Part shown: positions 43,001 to 51,960 of the stretch, in pieces
Position numbering within the stretch: position 1 is the first letter of the stretch
How the letters are laid out: the number at the start of each line of letters is the position of its first letter
Source: Saprospiraceae bacterium
GTDB lineage: Bacteria; Bacteroidota; Bacteroidia; Chitinophagales; Saprospiraceae
Length of the DNA stretch: 64,000 bases
Assembly: GCA_027080725.1 (NCBI GenBank)
Contig: JALWRC010000073.1
Coordinates: 62,001-126,000, forward strand
Direction: 5' to 3'
The notes under the pieces: model-generated
What the model was told of the DNA's origin: nothing
The model's input: the letters and a program-made list of their open reading frames with translations, nothing else
Databases searched by the model: none
Program-made: the position numbers and the translations under genes

Positions 43001-43412
43001 GCCAACCATCCCGGTTGACATCCGCTACACTTACACCGTTAGACCATCCGTCAATGTGTTGGATATTCATTTGATCCGTGACGTCAACGAACTTAAAATC
43101 CCCTAAATTTCGATACAGTTTATCGGGTACTTGATTGCCACAAAAAAAGATATCCTGTAGCCCATCCCTGTCGAAATCGGCAATCGCCACTCCTGCCCCA
43201 TTATAGAAATAATCGAAGTCAAAAAGATTAGCGTTGTCCGACAAACTAGGAGTAAGTCGATTGACGAACTTCACAGAAGTCTTCGATGTGTCCAATAAAT
43301 CAAATAATATTAAAGGAGCAGAACTGCTCCCGGTTTGAGCATTTATAAGTATAGGGTGGAGGAGCAGAAAACACCATAAGTAACAAGTATGTTTAACAGA
43401 CCAATTTTTCAT
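40095..43412 (-). CDS. VCBS/FG-GAP repeat protein with ASPIC/UnbV domain
   Basis: A 1105-residue exported protein (signal MKNWSVKHTCYLWCFLLLHP...INAQ). It holds about a dozen calcium-binding FG-GAP/VCBS motifs of D-x-D-x-D-G-x-x-D type (IADFDRDGLQDIFF, VADVNRDGWPDIYI, IADINEDGWMDIYM, IGDLDNDGLLDIVV, AGDVNGDGYDDLII), arranged in two propeller blocks split by an ASPIC/UnbV domain at about 540-610 (YFSSSQPLAHFGLGDRTKVD, SVIIRWKDGS). This is the CRTAC1-like family common near SusC/SusD genes in Bacteroidota. It is probably a surface carbohydrate- or protein-binding module. It has its own -7 box at 43435-43442 and is insulated from the Sus operon by a terminator. Confidence 0.9.
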   Translation of the reverse strand: MKNWSVKHTCYLWCFLLLHPILINAQTGSSSAPLILFDLLDTSKTSVKFVNRLTPSLSDNANLFDFDYFYNGAGVAIADFDRDGLQDIFFCGNQVPDKLYRNLGDFKFVDVTDQMNIQHIDGWSNGVSVADVNRDGWPDIYISRGGPKAGLSRQNLLWINHEGKYFTEEAVRYGLGDLGLSTQSAFFDFDKDGDLDCFVMNENDYYGLPPLDFYNTVGADSAVFENASSHLYRNDGGTFVDISAQAGVLRPSFGLGICIADINEDGWMDIYMTNDYFIPDALYINQKDGTFRDEVKTRFKQMAFYGMGVDIADLDNDLDQDIFVLDMAFGDHYRSKKLMRSMNVSNFRLLVNTLQMPYQYMYNALQMNNGVGQFDNISHFSGVSKTGWSWTALLEDLDNDGKRDIYVTTGYRKYAMDNDFQRKVKEVQARYDGKVPLSEKQKLYDAMWSERYPNVLYHNEGDMHFSNLAAAWGLDAPSFSNGAAIGDLDNDGLLDIVVNNIDHPAFIYRGRPSSKHWLNVVVQGEVSEHYSVVEVYANGLKQSAEIRRVRGYFSSSQPLAHFGLGDRTKVDSVIIRWKDGSNKTLYHVAANQVLSVSKPVRASYTDSVRVLHGKGDDALVKIDPLSIGLNYKHEENRYDDFAKEVLLPFKQSTLGPPLVAGDVNGDGYDDLIIGGAAGQPTQLFFNGTRGFNHFIPAAFMTDAYHEDGAFCLFDMDGDGDLDLFATSAGNAKPAGDSMYYDRLYENPGNGNFVQVPLEIPGDGTYSARAVVPMDIDKDGHQELVVGNRIVPQSYPKAPPSYVLATGKDGWIDRTVDLVPEFSQVGSINEMVVTDVNRDGWEDLIVVGEWGAPHIFINEHGVLRDRSGQWLPSALSGWWWSVCEVDINRDGMPDYILGNAGLNMKYKASEEHPFEVFAGDVDKNHTWDVILAHPEGDHIVPVRGKECSSQQMPFIKEKFKSYDAYASATLSDIYGKALDSTVSKQVKEFRSIVLVNRGGTHFEVLPLPWQAQLFPLLGVIPLHSSEEGVSYFLFGDEYNTEVETPRWDAGHGSILTSKNGRLSIKNKKGWALDGNVKDGVKIRLHDGSDLLIFTRNNEMLQCLRYK
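41326..41343 (+). repeat. Dispersed motif, full copy inside a coding region
   Basis: GGTATGAAATGGTTGAAT, on the strand opposite to the VCBS gene; the gene reads it as FNHFIP. It is one mismatch from the 18-mer at 16955. Confidence 0.65.
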
Positions 43413-43434
43413 ACGCTTTAGGTAATTAACTACC

Positions 43435-43442
43435 CAAAGGTA
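43435..43442 (-). promoter_or_regulatory. -7 box of the VCBS/ASPIC gene
   Basis: TACCTTTG on the minus strand, 22 bp upstream of the ATG at 43412. This supports the shorter start that opens the signal peptide. Confidence 0.5.
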
Positions 43443-43517
43443 ATAGTTACAACAATAAATAGTGCAACAATCCGGCCATGATTTATACCCATTCAGGAAC
43501 ATTTTTATGAAATAATC

Positions 43518-43556
43518 AAAAAAAGAGCCGCAACCAACAAAGGTTGCGGCTCTTTT
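43518..43556 (-). terminator. Intrinsic terminator of the SusC-SusD-lipoprotein operon
   Basis: AAAAGAGCCGCAACC / GGTTGCGGCTCTTTT, a perfect 15-bp stem with a 6-base loop, then a T-run on the minus strand. It starts 28 bp after the last gene and is nearly symmetric, so it could work both ways. Confidence 0.92.
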
Positions 43557-43584
43557 CTATGAGGCAAACCCCTAACAAAGCGAC

Positions 43585-44520
43585 TTACTTCTTTGTTAGA
43601 ATGATTGTCTTTTTGATTGGATTTATACCACATCCACCGTCCTTTTGATAATCTACAATGTTCAATGTTATCACATTGTCATTGCTAATATCAACAGGAG
43701 AAGGCTCACCCGGACCTAAGATAATAGCTCCACCCCCGCAGCCGAGGCCGGTATTGTACTCTTCCCAAACCACGACGTCACAAACAACATCAAAACTGGG
43801 GTCAGAACCAAAAGGACCAAAAACAGGAAGATATCCGGCACTAAAGTGTCGTCTTGTGGAGGAACCGGGAATCACCTCAACAGTGACTTCCTCTTCTACA
43901 AAGGGAATTCCAAACCCACCTTTTGCATTATCCGGATCGGCATAGCTAAGCAGATACGTTCCCGTGAATTGGGTATCTTCCAACGGGCAAGTCAACTTTC
44001 CATTATAGGTAAAATACCCTTGGAAAGCACTTCCTCGCACAGTAGGAGATGAATTACCCGCGGAGAATGTTCTACCGTCATCCATCACCAATGTAGTACT
44101 AAAAGCGATATTATCACCTGCAGCGGTCTCTGAAGCGTCAATGCCAAAAGCACTCAACATATCGGTCAAAGGAATAGTCATAACGACTCCTTTAAATCCT
44201 TTTTCAGAATCTGTAAATGAAGATTTCGGAACACGCTTGTATTCAATCATATCCTTATTCACATTCTTACCGATATACTGGGCATTGATGACATACTCAC
44301 TCACCAATGAGCCCTTTTCTTTATCTACAAACTCCACCTCATACTTGAGTGCAGTGGAAGAGATATTCTTAAGATCGAACTCACCCGTTGTCAGCTTCAC
44401 CAATCGTGGATAAGCTCCAACTGTAGCTTTTTCGAAAGTGAGTACCGGAGTTTTATTGGGATCCTTACAGGAGGCCAATGCTAAGGCAAATCCGATAAAC
44501 AACAAAATATATTTTTTCAT
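43585..44520 (-). CDS. SusE/F-position surface lipoprotein, unknown ligand
   Basis: A 311-residue lipoprotein: MKKYILLFIGFALALASC ends in a lipobox, then KDPNKTP. The body is beta-rich with no recognised domain (TTGEFDLKNISSTALKYEVE, GTYLLSYADPDNAKGGFG) and ends CGINPIKKTIILTKK. It follows susD by 49 bp and precedes the operon terminator, the place of SusE/F-type binding lipoproteins. Four cysteines after the lipid-bearing one could form disulfides. By position it may help bind the substrate taken up by the SusC/D pair. Confidence 0.75.
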   Translation of the reverse strand: MKKYILLFIGFALALASCKDPNKTPVLTFEKATVGAYPRLVKLTTGEFDLKNISSTALKYEVEFVDKEKGSLVSEYVINAQYIGKNVNKDMIEYKRVPKSSFTDSEKGFKGVVMTIPLTDMLSAFGIDASETAAGDNIAFSTTLVMDDGRTFSAGNSSPTVRGSAFQGYFTYNGKLTCPLEDTQFTGTYLLSYADPDNAKGGFGIPFVEEEVTVEVIPGSSTRRHFSAGYLPVFGPFGSDPSFDVVCDVVVWEEYNTGLGCGGGAIILGPGEPSPVDISNDNVITLNIVDYQKDGGCGINPIKKTIILTKK

Positions 44521-44569
44521 AATTTTATTTTTTTATTTTACAAATAATAATTCAATCATCTATTCCGGT

Positions 44570-46303
44570 CTATCTCAACAGACCATCGGGGTTATTATCC
44601 CAGAAAACCGGAACGGATTGATCTGCTTTTTGAGTAGCATTTTGATTTAGGTTAACATAGACCGAAGGGTACAAGAATGATCTTGGAAACTTGGTAGTTT
44701 TAGCAATACCCGGGTCGATAACCGGTGGCATATTATTGGGTTTTCCGGTACGTCGATAGAGGTTATATCCTTCCACTCCATTTCCAAATACGGCAATCAA
44801 GTATTCCTTCATGATCACATCCAATTTATCTGAACTATTGTCATACAATTCGGATACTTTGGCCATATAAATACTGTCTTTTACATCCAGATTATCAATA
44901 AAGGCCTCCTTGGCAGTTACTACTTTAGGCTTGCTTGCAACCACATAATCCAACTCGCTTTGAGGCATAATACCCAGTGAAAAGTCTTGTACCTTTTTAA
45001 GTGACTTGGAGACTCCTGACATAAGCAACGCCTTTGCATCTTCTCCCGAACCAGCCATTAAAGCGGCCTCTGCACGCATAAAGTCTAACCATGATGCCAT
45101 CAGGATAGGCTCGATACCTTCTCCCTTTGCTCCAAACTTACCTTCTTGCTGGGTCTCTTCTGCAGAATTATTATCAAATGCACCTCCGGCCGGGTATACA
45201 CCGTAAACCGTACGGATGGGGCCATCCGGGGGAATCCCCTCACCATTGCCGTGGTCTCTTCCAAACCATCCGTCTTTAGAGGCAATACAGAATGGGAGCC
45301 TTGGGTCCACTGCCAAATAATGGTCGAACTGTCCAACAGGAATGGGATCAAATGGGGTCTCCGTCAGAACACATTCCCAAATAGTTGGATCTTCATCCGT
45401 CAGATCCCGGTCTTGACGATAGAAATAAAAGCGCAATCTTGGGTCTTCTATAGAATCCTTTTCGTACAACATCAACCACATAAAGTAGTTGCTTTGATAA
45501 TCCCCATCGCTGGACTCATAGGAATTGGCATATAGTCTGTGACGTGCATCTGGAGCGGTGCGATTGACGCCATACTTAAATGCAAAATCATCAAAATTTT
45601 CCAAACCACCATTATCTACAATGGCCTTGATCTTGGCTCCTGCATCTGAATCTACCAAACGGGTATTATTGTAGATACGAATCTTTAATGCATTGGCCAA
45701 TGCCACCCACTTACCAATGTCACCACCATAATACAAATCTTGCACATTTGGATCGGGAGTTCCGGTAGTCAAGTCCTTAATCGCCTCATCGAGCAATTTC
45801 TCTGCTGCTGCATAAACACTCTTGCCGTCATCTGCCTTAGGAGCTATCACTTTAGTCCCTTGACCGATCTCAGAAAAAGGTACATCTCCAAACATATCTA
45901 CAAGCGTAGTCAACACATAAGACTCTATAATTTTGGAGGCTCCTACTTGTAGTGGAACAGAGAGATTATCCTTTGCTGCCTTTTCCACCAATGCCTTCAC
46001 ATCCGGAAGAATATGGGCGTAAGCTCTTCTCCACAACGCATCAAAAGTCGTGGGCTGAAAAGCGTCTTCATAGGTCCGACTAGAAGTAAATGCCAATTCT
46101 CGTGACATCTGACTAGTGGTAAACCATGTTTGGTATACGAAAAGTTCGAAATCCAATTGGATGGAGTTGAACAAGAAATTCACATCCGCTTGCTCCGGCG
46201 ACACGGCATTTGGATTGTCATTGATATCCAAATTAAAGGTGTCTTTGCATCCGGCAAAGCTCAACAATGCGAATATTACTAATATTAATTTTATATGTTT
46301 CAT
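44570..46303 (-). CDS. SusD/RagB-family nutrient-binding outer-membrane lipoprotein
   Basis: A 577-residue lipoprotein (MKHIKLILVIFALLSFAGC, lipobox at the end) with SusD-like features: DINDNPNAVSPEQADVNFLF near the N-terminus, helical TPR-like region with ALANALKIRIYNN and SWLDFMRAEAALMAG, and the C-terminal block GYNLYRRTGKPNNMPPVIDP. This is the SusD-like_2 type. SusD proteins form the lid over the SusC barrel and bind glycan or peptide substrates outside the cell. No glycoside hydrolase is in the operon, so the substrate is unknown. Confidence 0.93.
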   Translation of the reverse strand: MKHIKLILVIFALLSFAGCKDTFNLDINDNPNAVSPEQADVNFLFNSIQLDFELFVYQTWFTTSQMSRELAFTSSRTYEDAFQPTTFDALWRRAYAHILPDVKALVEKAAKDNLSVPLQVGASKIIESYVLTTLVDMFGDVPFSEIGQGTKVIAPKADDGKSVYAAAEKLLDEAIKDLTTGTPDPNVQDLYYGGDIGKWVALANALKIRIYNNTRLVDSDAGAKIKAIVDNGGLENFDDFAFKYGVNRTAPDARHRLYANSYESSDGDYQSNYFMWLMLYEKDSIEDPRLRFYFYRQDRDLTDEDPTIWECVLTETPFDPIPVGQFDHYLAVDPRLPFCIASKDGWFGRDHGNGEGIPPDGPIRTVYGVYPAGGAFDNNSAEETQQEGKFGAKGEGIEPILMASWLDFMRAEAALMAGSGEDAKALLMSGVSKSLKKVQDFSLGIMPQSELDYVVASKPKVVTAKEAFIDNLDVKDSIYMAKVSELYDNSSDKLDVIMKEYLIAVFGNGVEGYNLYRRTGKPNNMPPVIDPGIAKTTKFPRSFLYPSVYVNLNQNATQKADQSVPVFWDNNPDGLLR

Positions 46304-46349
46304 ATTATTTTAAAATTTAAGTTAATCAATTGAGTCCCGTTAGAATGAA

Positions 46350-49300
46350 TTAGAATCTAACATTAAGGGATACACCATAACGCTTAGCGGTAGGACCGGT
46401 TAAATAATCAAATCCTTGGCCGTTGCCCACTCCTAAACTCAATACTTCAGGATCAAAATTGACACCTTTAGGGAAATTCACCGCTTTGTACCACATATTT
46501 TGGCCGTAAAGCTTGAAAGAGAAGGCTCCAAATGGCGTGTTTGACAAGAAGCGCTTTGGCAAATCATAAGCCAAAGAAATCTCTCTCAAACGAATAGTCG
46601 TACCATCAAAGATAGATCCTTCGTCTGCTCCGAAGTATCCCGAGAACCATGCGTCTCCCGCATAGATTTGGATATTATTCTCCGTCTTTTCATCACTGGC
46701 AAGTACACCCGGAAGTATGACGGGGAAGAAACGGTCAAACTCGGTATCAATGGTATTACCCCGCGCTAATAAGGTAGAAGTCGTTCTAGACCAGATATCA
46801 CCACCGTCCCGATAGCTCAACTGTACATTAAGAGCAAAATTTCCAAATTGGAAAGTATTTATAGCGTCCAAAAGATAGTTGGGATTAGGATCTCCAATAA
46901 TCTCCAATCCGCTACTTTCTATATATTCACCAGCTGAATTGACCAAGAAGTCGCCATTTTCGTTTTTCTTATAAGCAGAGCCCTTAATCACACCAAAAGG
47001 CTCGCCTTTAACAGCAAAGTTTCCTAAGTTAGAGAATCCATCAATTACCACTTGATCAACACCTTCCCCTAAAGAAGTCACGATGTTCTTATTCTTCGTA
47101 TAATTAATACGCATATTCCAGTTAAATGCTCCCATTTGAACCGGAGTAATATCCAGACCCAATTCTACCCCTCTATTATTAATCGAAGCAGCATTGGTTG
47201 TCGTATTGGTATAACCTGTAGAAGGATCCAACTGCAAGTCAATAATTAAGTCCGTAGAGTTTTTATTGTACAATGACAAATCCAATCCCAATCTATTGTT
47301 CAAGAATCGCGCTTCGACACCTAATTCGGTCTCTGCATGCTTCTCTGCAGTCAAATCACCATTACCGAGGCGGTTGCTCACAGTATTGGTATTAATATTG
47401 TCCCCTCCCTTGGTTATAAATCGTTTCGTTTGAGCAGTCAAAACACTTCGTGTTTGATAGGGATCCGGATAACCGGCAGAAGTACCATAGCCCAATCTCA
47501 ACTTAAGATAATTAACTCCCATATCTTGCATTCCTGTCCAAAAATCCGAAGGAATAAATGAGACGCTTGCTGAAGGGTAAAATACCGAACGATTGGCTTT
47601 TTCTAATGTTGAAGTCCAGTCGTTTCTTGCTTGCAGTCCGAGATACAAGTAGTGCCTATATCCAAAAGTTGCAGTACCATACAACCCAATCAAATTGCGT
47701 CCCAACAAAAAGGTACTTCCATCGTGGGAAGTAAAGTTGTTGTGGGTAAACAATCCATAAATAAACTGCTCCTGACTAGATTGATAGGTATAGGTTCTAT
47801 TCTCTTTGTTTGTATTTAATCCAACAATTCCAGTGACATCAATATCATTTGTAAGCTGCTTGTCATACAATAAGTTGAATTGTTGGTCTAAAATCTGATT
47901 CAAACGTGAACCTGTAATAAAGAACCCCTTAGGTTGCTGTGAGCCTCCCTTGTTCGTCTTGTAGTCATTGATCTGTGTGTACTGATCCAATCCCACTTGA
48001 TATCGGAAAGTCAACCAGCTAAGCAAGTCATAATCTGCTTTGATACTGGTATGAAATCTATTAACGGTTTCTTCTTCCCAAGAGTTATTCAATGTCCATA
48101 ATGGATTTTGGATAGCAGAACCTCTTCGGTAATACACCATAGAACCATCTACCGGGCTTTGGTAAGGCATGTGAAGTAGGTCTATACTTCGAGGGGTGTA
48201 AAGCACATCTGAGAACAAGGATACGTTGCCATCATCCGGTCCGGAGCCATAGGATACCGCTGCGGGTGGATTTCTCTTAAGAGAGTTAATATACTCTAAA
48301 GTAGCATTCAACCGAAGTCCGTTTTCTAACTTCGTTGATGCCCCCAATGAAATATTGTGCTTGCGCAAGAAGTTACTGCTAGCTCCTTTTGCTATGCTTT
48401 TGTAGTCAAAACTATACGGATCATCGTCTAACTTCGCAATCGCATCCTTCAGCAATTTTTCATCTGCGAGATTAGCTGTAAAACCCTTATCGTTAGTAAA
48501 GCTATAATTCATCGCAAAAGTGGAGTGCTTAAAGTTTTTTGAGACATATAAACTTGTCGTAGAGGTATTTCCCTTCTGGAAAAAGTCCTCAGCGCTTGTG
48601 TAAGGCTTGTAGTCATAACGCACACCTTGGAACTGAGGAAATGCAGACTCATATTTATCCTGGTCGAGAGGATGGGCGATTTGCCCTTTATCATCGATTC
48701 CATTACTGCCACGAACATCAAACCCGGGGCCCCAGTTGGAGAAATACCAACCGAAATTTCCGGAGAATCCGTTACCGTATTTGTTCTGATACTTGGGTAA
48801 GTTGGCGACTTGAGTCACTCCAAACGTCTGACTCAAGCTCACTTCCATTCCTTTATCAGAAGAAGATCCTTCTCCCGTTTTGGTAGTTACTAAGATAACA
48901 CCGTTTCTTCCTTGCTCACCATAAAGTGTAGTAGCAGCAAGACCTTTCAAGACAGAAATGTCTTTAATGTTGTTGGGGTCTAAGTCAAGGAATCTAGAAG
49001 AAGCGGTAGCTCCCCCTTTAACAAAATTCTTATCCGTATTGGCCGCTGAATTGAATGGCACTCCATCTACTACAAACAGAGGCTGGTTATTTCCGGTAAT
49101 AGAAGAATAACCACGGATAATAATGTTGGTACCTGTACCCACCATACCGGATGTCTGGGTGACATTTACACCGGTAACTTTTCCTGACATAATCTTTGCG
49201 ACATCCGACTCCGGCTTGGCCGCTACAGCATCACCTGACAGGGATGACACACCGTATCCCAGCGCTTTTTTCTCACGCTTAATACCCAGTCCGGTTACAA

Positions 49301-49607
49301 CCACTTCACCGAGCTGTACTCCTTCGCTAAGGATGACGGTAATCATACTTGCGTCTCCCAGTTCCACCTCTTTCGTGTCATAACCGGTATAACTAATAAC
49401 CAATGTGTTGACTCCATCCGGAACATTCAAACTAAAATGTCCGTCAAAGTCCGTAACAGTTCCTGCCGTTGTCCCTTTGGCAAGCACGCTTGCGCCAATG
49501 AGCGCTTCACCGCCATCGTTGGTCACAGTCCCTGAAATTGCTCTCTGAGCAAAGGCCATACTTACAGATAATAACATACCTGCAAAGGCCAATAATAATT
49601 TTTTCAT
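46350..49607 (-). CDS. SusC/RagA-family TonB-dependent receptor
   Basis: A 1085-residue outer-membrane transporter. Signal MKKLLLAFAGMLLSVSMAFA; a carboxypeptidase-regulatory-like domain at about 22-100 (ISGTVTNDGGEALIGASVLA); a plug domain at about 110-230 with NIIIRGYSSITGNNQPLFVV and LKGLAATTLYGEQGRNGVI; then a barrel ending TGPTAKRYGVSLNVRF. It imports ligand captured by SusD using TonB energy. First gene of the SusC-SusD-lipoprotein operon, with a -7 box at 49647-49654. Confidence 0.96.
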   Translation of the reverse strand: MKKLLLAFAGMLLSVSMAFAQRAISGTVTNDGGEALIGASVLAKGTTAGTVTDFDGHFSLNVPDGVNTLVISYTGYDTKEVELGDASMITVILSEGVQLGEVVVTGLGIKREKKALGYGVSSLSGDAVAAKPESDVAKIMSGKVTGVNVTQTSGMVGTGTNIIIRGYSSITGNNQPLFVVDGVPFNSAANTDKNFVKGGATASSRFLDLDPNNIKDISVLKGLAATTLYGEQGRNGVILVTTKTGEGSSSDKGMEVSLSQTFGVTQVANLPKYQNKYGNGFSGNFGWYFSNWGPGFDVRGSNGIDDKGQIAHPLDQDKYESAFPQFQGVRYDYKPYTSAEDFFQKGNTSTTSLYVSKNFKHSTFAMNYSFTNDKGFTANLADEKLLKDAIAKLDDDPYSFDYKSIAKGASSNFLRKHNISLGASTKLENGLRLNATLEYINSLKRNPPAAVSYGSGPDDGNVSLFSDVLYTPRSIDLLHMPYQSPVDGSMVYYRRGSAIQNPLWTLNNSWEEETVNRFHTSIKADYDLLSWLTFRYQVGLDQYTQINDYKTNKGGSQQPKGFFITGSRLNQILDQQFNLLYDKQLTNDIDVTGIVGLNTNKENRTYTYQSSQEQFIYGLFTHNNFTSHDGSTFLLGRNLIGLYGTATFGYRHYLYLGLQARNDWTSTLEKANRSVFYPSASVSFIPSDFWTGMQDMGVNYLKLRLGYGTSAGYPDPYQTRSVLTAQTKRFITKGGDNINTNTVSNRLGNGDLTAEKHAETELGVEARFLNNRLGLDLSLYNKNSTDLIIDLQLDPSTGYTNTTTNAASINNRGVELGLDITPVQMGAFNWNMRINYTKNKNIVTSLGEGVDQVVIDGFSNLGNFAVKGEPFGVIKGSAYKKNENGDFLVNSAGEYIESSGLEIIGDPNPNYLLDAINTFQFGNFALNVQLSYRDGGDIWSRTTSTLLARGNTIDTEFDRFFPVILPGVLASDEKTENNIQIYAGDAWFSGYFGADEGSIFDGTTIRLREISLAYDLPKRFLSNTPFGAFSFKLYGQNMWYKAVNFPKGVNFDPEVLSLGVGNGQGFDYLTGPTAKRYGVSLNVRF

Positions 49608-49646
49608 AAGTATAGATTTTGGTTAAGAAATTCTCTCTTTCAATAG

Positions 49647-49654
49647 CAAAAATA
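49647..49654 (-). promoter_or_regulatory. -7 box of the SusC-SusD operon
   Basis: TATTTTTG on the minus strand, 39 bp upstream of the start at 49607. Confidence 0.5.
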
Positions 49655-49803
49655 GGCATTTTAAAAAGATTAACATAACGTTAACACAAAAAAGATGTGG
49701 CATTCCGTACAAGAATCAGATGAATGAATGTACACATTAAATAATAATAAAATACTTAATTAATTATATTTCTATTGTTTACATTCGATATAACAGATTA
49801 TTA

Positions 49804-49816
49804 GGTATGAAATGGT
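49804..49816 (+). repeat. Dispersed motif, exact copy GGTATGAAATGGT
   Basis: Intergenic, about 200 bp upstream of susC; continues TTCAACC, close to the TTGAWT extension of other copies. Confidence 0.7.
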
Positions 49817-49992
49817 TCAACCCTAAAAAAAGAGCAATAATCGTGCAATTTCCGCCCCCCAATATTAAAATCAGGCTCAAAAAGTTGTTTTTCAATAAAA
49901 TTTTAGGGATTAGGGCAATCCTCAATACTTACACTAGGATAGACGGGGAAACAAGTAGCAAAACACAAAAACATCCTTAACAATAGCCCGTT

Positions 49993-50706
49993 TCAAACGA
50001 GTAATCTCCGGTACATTTGGATGGTATTAGTAATACTGTAATACAAGGCGTCAGCAATCAAAGCCTGCCCAATGCTTACCTCTTTAAGCATAGGCATATT
50101 CTTGGCATAAAACTGTAGGTTTTTAAGATTCAAATCATGACCTGCATTGACGTCGATACCGAGTTCGGCTGCGCGTATTCCTGCCGCGATGTGCGGAGCA
50201 ATGGCCTCCTCTTTATTTTCCTCAAACTGGGATGCATATTGACCGGTGAAAAACTCTATCCTATCCGTCCCGGTCTCCTTTGCTCCTTCGACGTCTCTCA
50301 ATATGGGATTGCAAAACAAACTCGTACGGATTCCTGCTCCCTGTAGCTTCTGTACAGTTTGTTGTAAAAACTCAAGATTCCCCCACATGTCCCAGCCCGT
50401 ATCGGAGGTCAAAACCCCGGGCGGATCGGGCACCAGCGTGCATTGGTCCGGTTGGACCGCCAAGACCTTTTCCAAAAAATGCTCTGAGGGAAACCCCTCA
50501 ATATTGAATTCCACACGGACGGCTTCCCTCAAAGGAGACAAGTCAGCATAGCGAATATGGCGTTCATCCGGACGGGGATGCACTGTTATCCCCTGTGCGC
50601 CAAACTCTTGACAATCCACGGCAAACTGAACCAAATCGGGAATATTGCCTCCTCGTGCATTGCGAAGGAGTGCCACTTTATTGATATTAACACTTAATTG
50701 GGTCAT
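49993..50706 (-). CDS. pdxJ: Pyridoxine 5'-phosphate synthase
   Basis: A 237-residue TIM-barrel enzyme of the DXP-dependent vitamin B6 pathway, joining aminoacetone phosphate derivative and deoxyxylulose phosphate. Motifs: VNINKVALLRNARGG at the N-terminus, HPRPDERHIRYADL (phosphate and substrate loop), CTLVPDPPGVLTSDTGWD, and ELGIDVNAGHDLNLKNL with the catalytic His, then EVSIGQALIADAL. Complete. It is divergent from cdsA with 83 bp between the starts. Confidence 0.97.
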   Translation of the reverse strand: MTQLSVNINKVALLRNARGGNIPDLVQFAVDCQEFGAQGITVHPRPDERHIRYADLSPLREAVRVEFNIEGFPSEHFLEKVLAVQPDQCTLVPDPPGVLTSDTGWDMWGNLEFLQQTVQKLQGAGIRTSLFCNPILRDVEGAKETGTDRIEFFTGQYASQFEENKEEAIAPHIAAGIRAAELGIDVNAGHDLNLKNLQFYAKNMPMLKEVSIGQALIADALYYSITNTIQMYRRLLV

Positions 50707-50724
50707 TCATCCTGATTTTTACCT

Positions 50725-50732
50725 CAAAAGTA
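50725..50732 (-). promoter_or_regulatory. -7 box of pdxJ
   Basis: TACTTTTG on the minus strand, 18 bp upstream of the pdxJ ATG. Confidence 0.5.
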
Positions 50733-50789
50733 ACAGTATTCCACAGATTCCTTCTACATTTATGCGATTTATCACTTAAAAATCGATGC

Positions 50790-51614
50790 ATGAATCATGA
50801 CTTGAAAACTAGGCTCATATCTGGTGTTATAGCCGGTACTTTATTTTTGATTGTTATTTCATATCGCACGGGTTTTATCATCGTATTTCTGTTGTTAGGC
50901 TTAATCGGGCTCTATGAAATGCAAAAGATCCTAAAAAAAGCCAAGCTGCCAAAAGGGTGGCTGGCACCTATTTTGTTCTCCAATATTTGGGCATTGATAC
51001 GAGCCATCAGCTATGCATTAAAACCTCAGGAGGGAATTCTTACAGTTGGTCAGTTTGCCATTGTTACCGGATTGCTCTATTTGCTAACGAGCATCTTCGT
51101 TTTGTCTAAAACCCGTTTAAAGACGCATTCCCAACTCGCTTTGGCCACATTTGCCTGGCCGGGATGGTCATTTGCTTTGATGATTATGTATATCACTGCG
51201 GATGGTCTCCATAAATTTCCTCTCTTTCTCGGGATATTACTTCTGATTTGGTCCTCGGATATCACACAGTATTTCACCGGGAGAAAATGGGGGCGCCGGC
51301 CGCTTGCTAAATCCATTTCCCCCAAAAAAACCATTGAGGGTTGGTTAGGTGGTTTGGCCGGCGTCACAGTAATCTCACTTCTGAATGCGACTTGGGTATA
51401 TCCGACGATCCCTTTGATGACATGGCTCTGCATAGGCCTTGTCATTTGGATATTTGGGACAGCAGGGGACCTGTATGAATCCGTCCTCAAAAGGAGCGTA
51501 GGTGTCAAAGATTCGGGGACCATCTTACCGGGACACGGGGGTATTCTCGACCGGTTTGACAGTTTGGTTTTTGCCTTCCCCTTTGTGGTAATCATACTGA
51601 CAATTTGGCCATGA
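50790..51614 (+). CDS. cdsA: Phosphatidate cytidylyltransferase
   Basis: A 274-residue inner-membrane enzyme that makes CDP-diacylglycerol for phospholipid synthesis. It has about seven to eight membrane helices. The signature near the C-terminus, SVLKRSVGVKDSGTILPGHG followed by GILDRFDS, is complete, with the Asp residues that bind metal. IWSSDITQYFTGRKWGRRPL and KSISPKKTIEGWLGG are also typical. Start MNHDLKTRLISGVIAG. Confidence 0.96.
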   Translation: MNHDLKTRLISGVIAGTLFLIVISYRTGFIIVFLLLGLIGLYEMQKILKKAKLPKGWLAPILFSNIWALIRAISYALKPQEGILTVGQFAIVTGLLYLLTSIFVLSKTRLKTHSQLALATFAWPGWSFALMIMYITADGLHKFPLFLGILLLIWSSDITQYFTGRKWGRRPLAKSISPKKTIEGWLGGLAGVTVISLLNATWVYPTIPLMTWLCIGLVIWIFGTAGDLYESVLKRSVGVKDSGTILPGHGGILDRFDSLVFAFPFVVIILTIWP

Positions 51615-51773
51615 CGGTTTGCCCTTGGTATTTTGTATGCGATGAAGGCCAAGGTCCGGAGAACAAAGCGTATTTTTGACAATATTTGTCGGACCTAAAC
51701 TTTTTTATGCATCCATTCTTTATTTAATTAAAAAATTTTTCATACTTTTAGGACACGATTTAATACTGTCGAT

Positions 51774-51935
51774 ATGTTCCATTACACTCCGAGCATTGTC
51801 TTTTGCATGAAATGGTGGAGTATAGAGGAAGCATTAGGTCACCGGCCGGACTTTACTGATAAAAACACAAAAGATTTAACCATTTCATACCAAAATAAAC
51901 CAAAAAATCTACCATTTTATACCAAAATAAAATAA
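51774..51935 (+). CDS. Possible 53-residue small protein (doubtful)
   Basis: ATG at 51774 opens MFHYTPSIVFCMKWWSIEEA and closes at TAA 51933-51935. A -7-like TACTTTTA lies 24 bp upstream. No family is recognised, and the second half is composed largely of motif repeats, so it may be chance. Confidence 0.2.
   Translation: MFHYTPSIVFCMKWWSIEEALGHRPDFTDKNTKDLTISYQNKPKNLPFYTKIK
51807..51816 (+). repeat. Dispersed motif copy ATGAAATGGT
   Basis: First of four copies upstream of the unknown gene at 51974; opposite in orientation to the next three. Confidence 0.5.
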
Positions 51936-51960
51936 AACAAAGAATCAACCATTTCATACC
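51879..51960 (-). repeat. Three tandem copies of the dispersed motif
   Basis: ACCATTTCATACC at 51879-51891, ACCATTTTATACC at 51911-51923 and ACCATTTCATACC at 51948-51960, spaced 32 and 37 bp, each followed by AAAA. The last ends 13 bp before the ATG at 51974. The third copy also carries AATC before it, making the full 18-mer. Confidence 0.8.

Larger units (their letters stand above)
49608..49992. other. 385-bp AT-rich region upstream of susC
   Basis: Holds the susC -7 box (49647-49654) and an exact copy of the dispersed 13-mer (49804-49816). No gene, riboswitch or sigma/anti-sigma pair is seen, so control of the Sus operon is probably by factors elsewhere. Confidence 0.5.
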
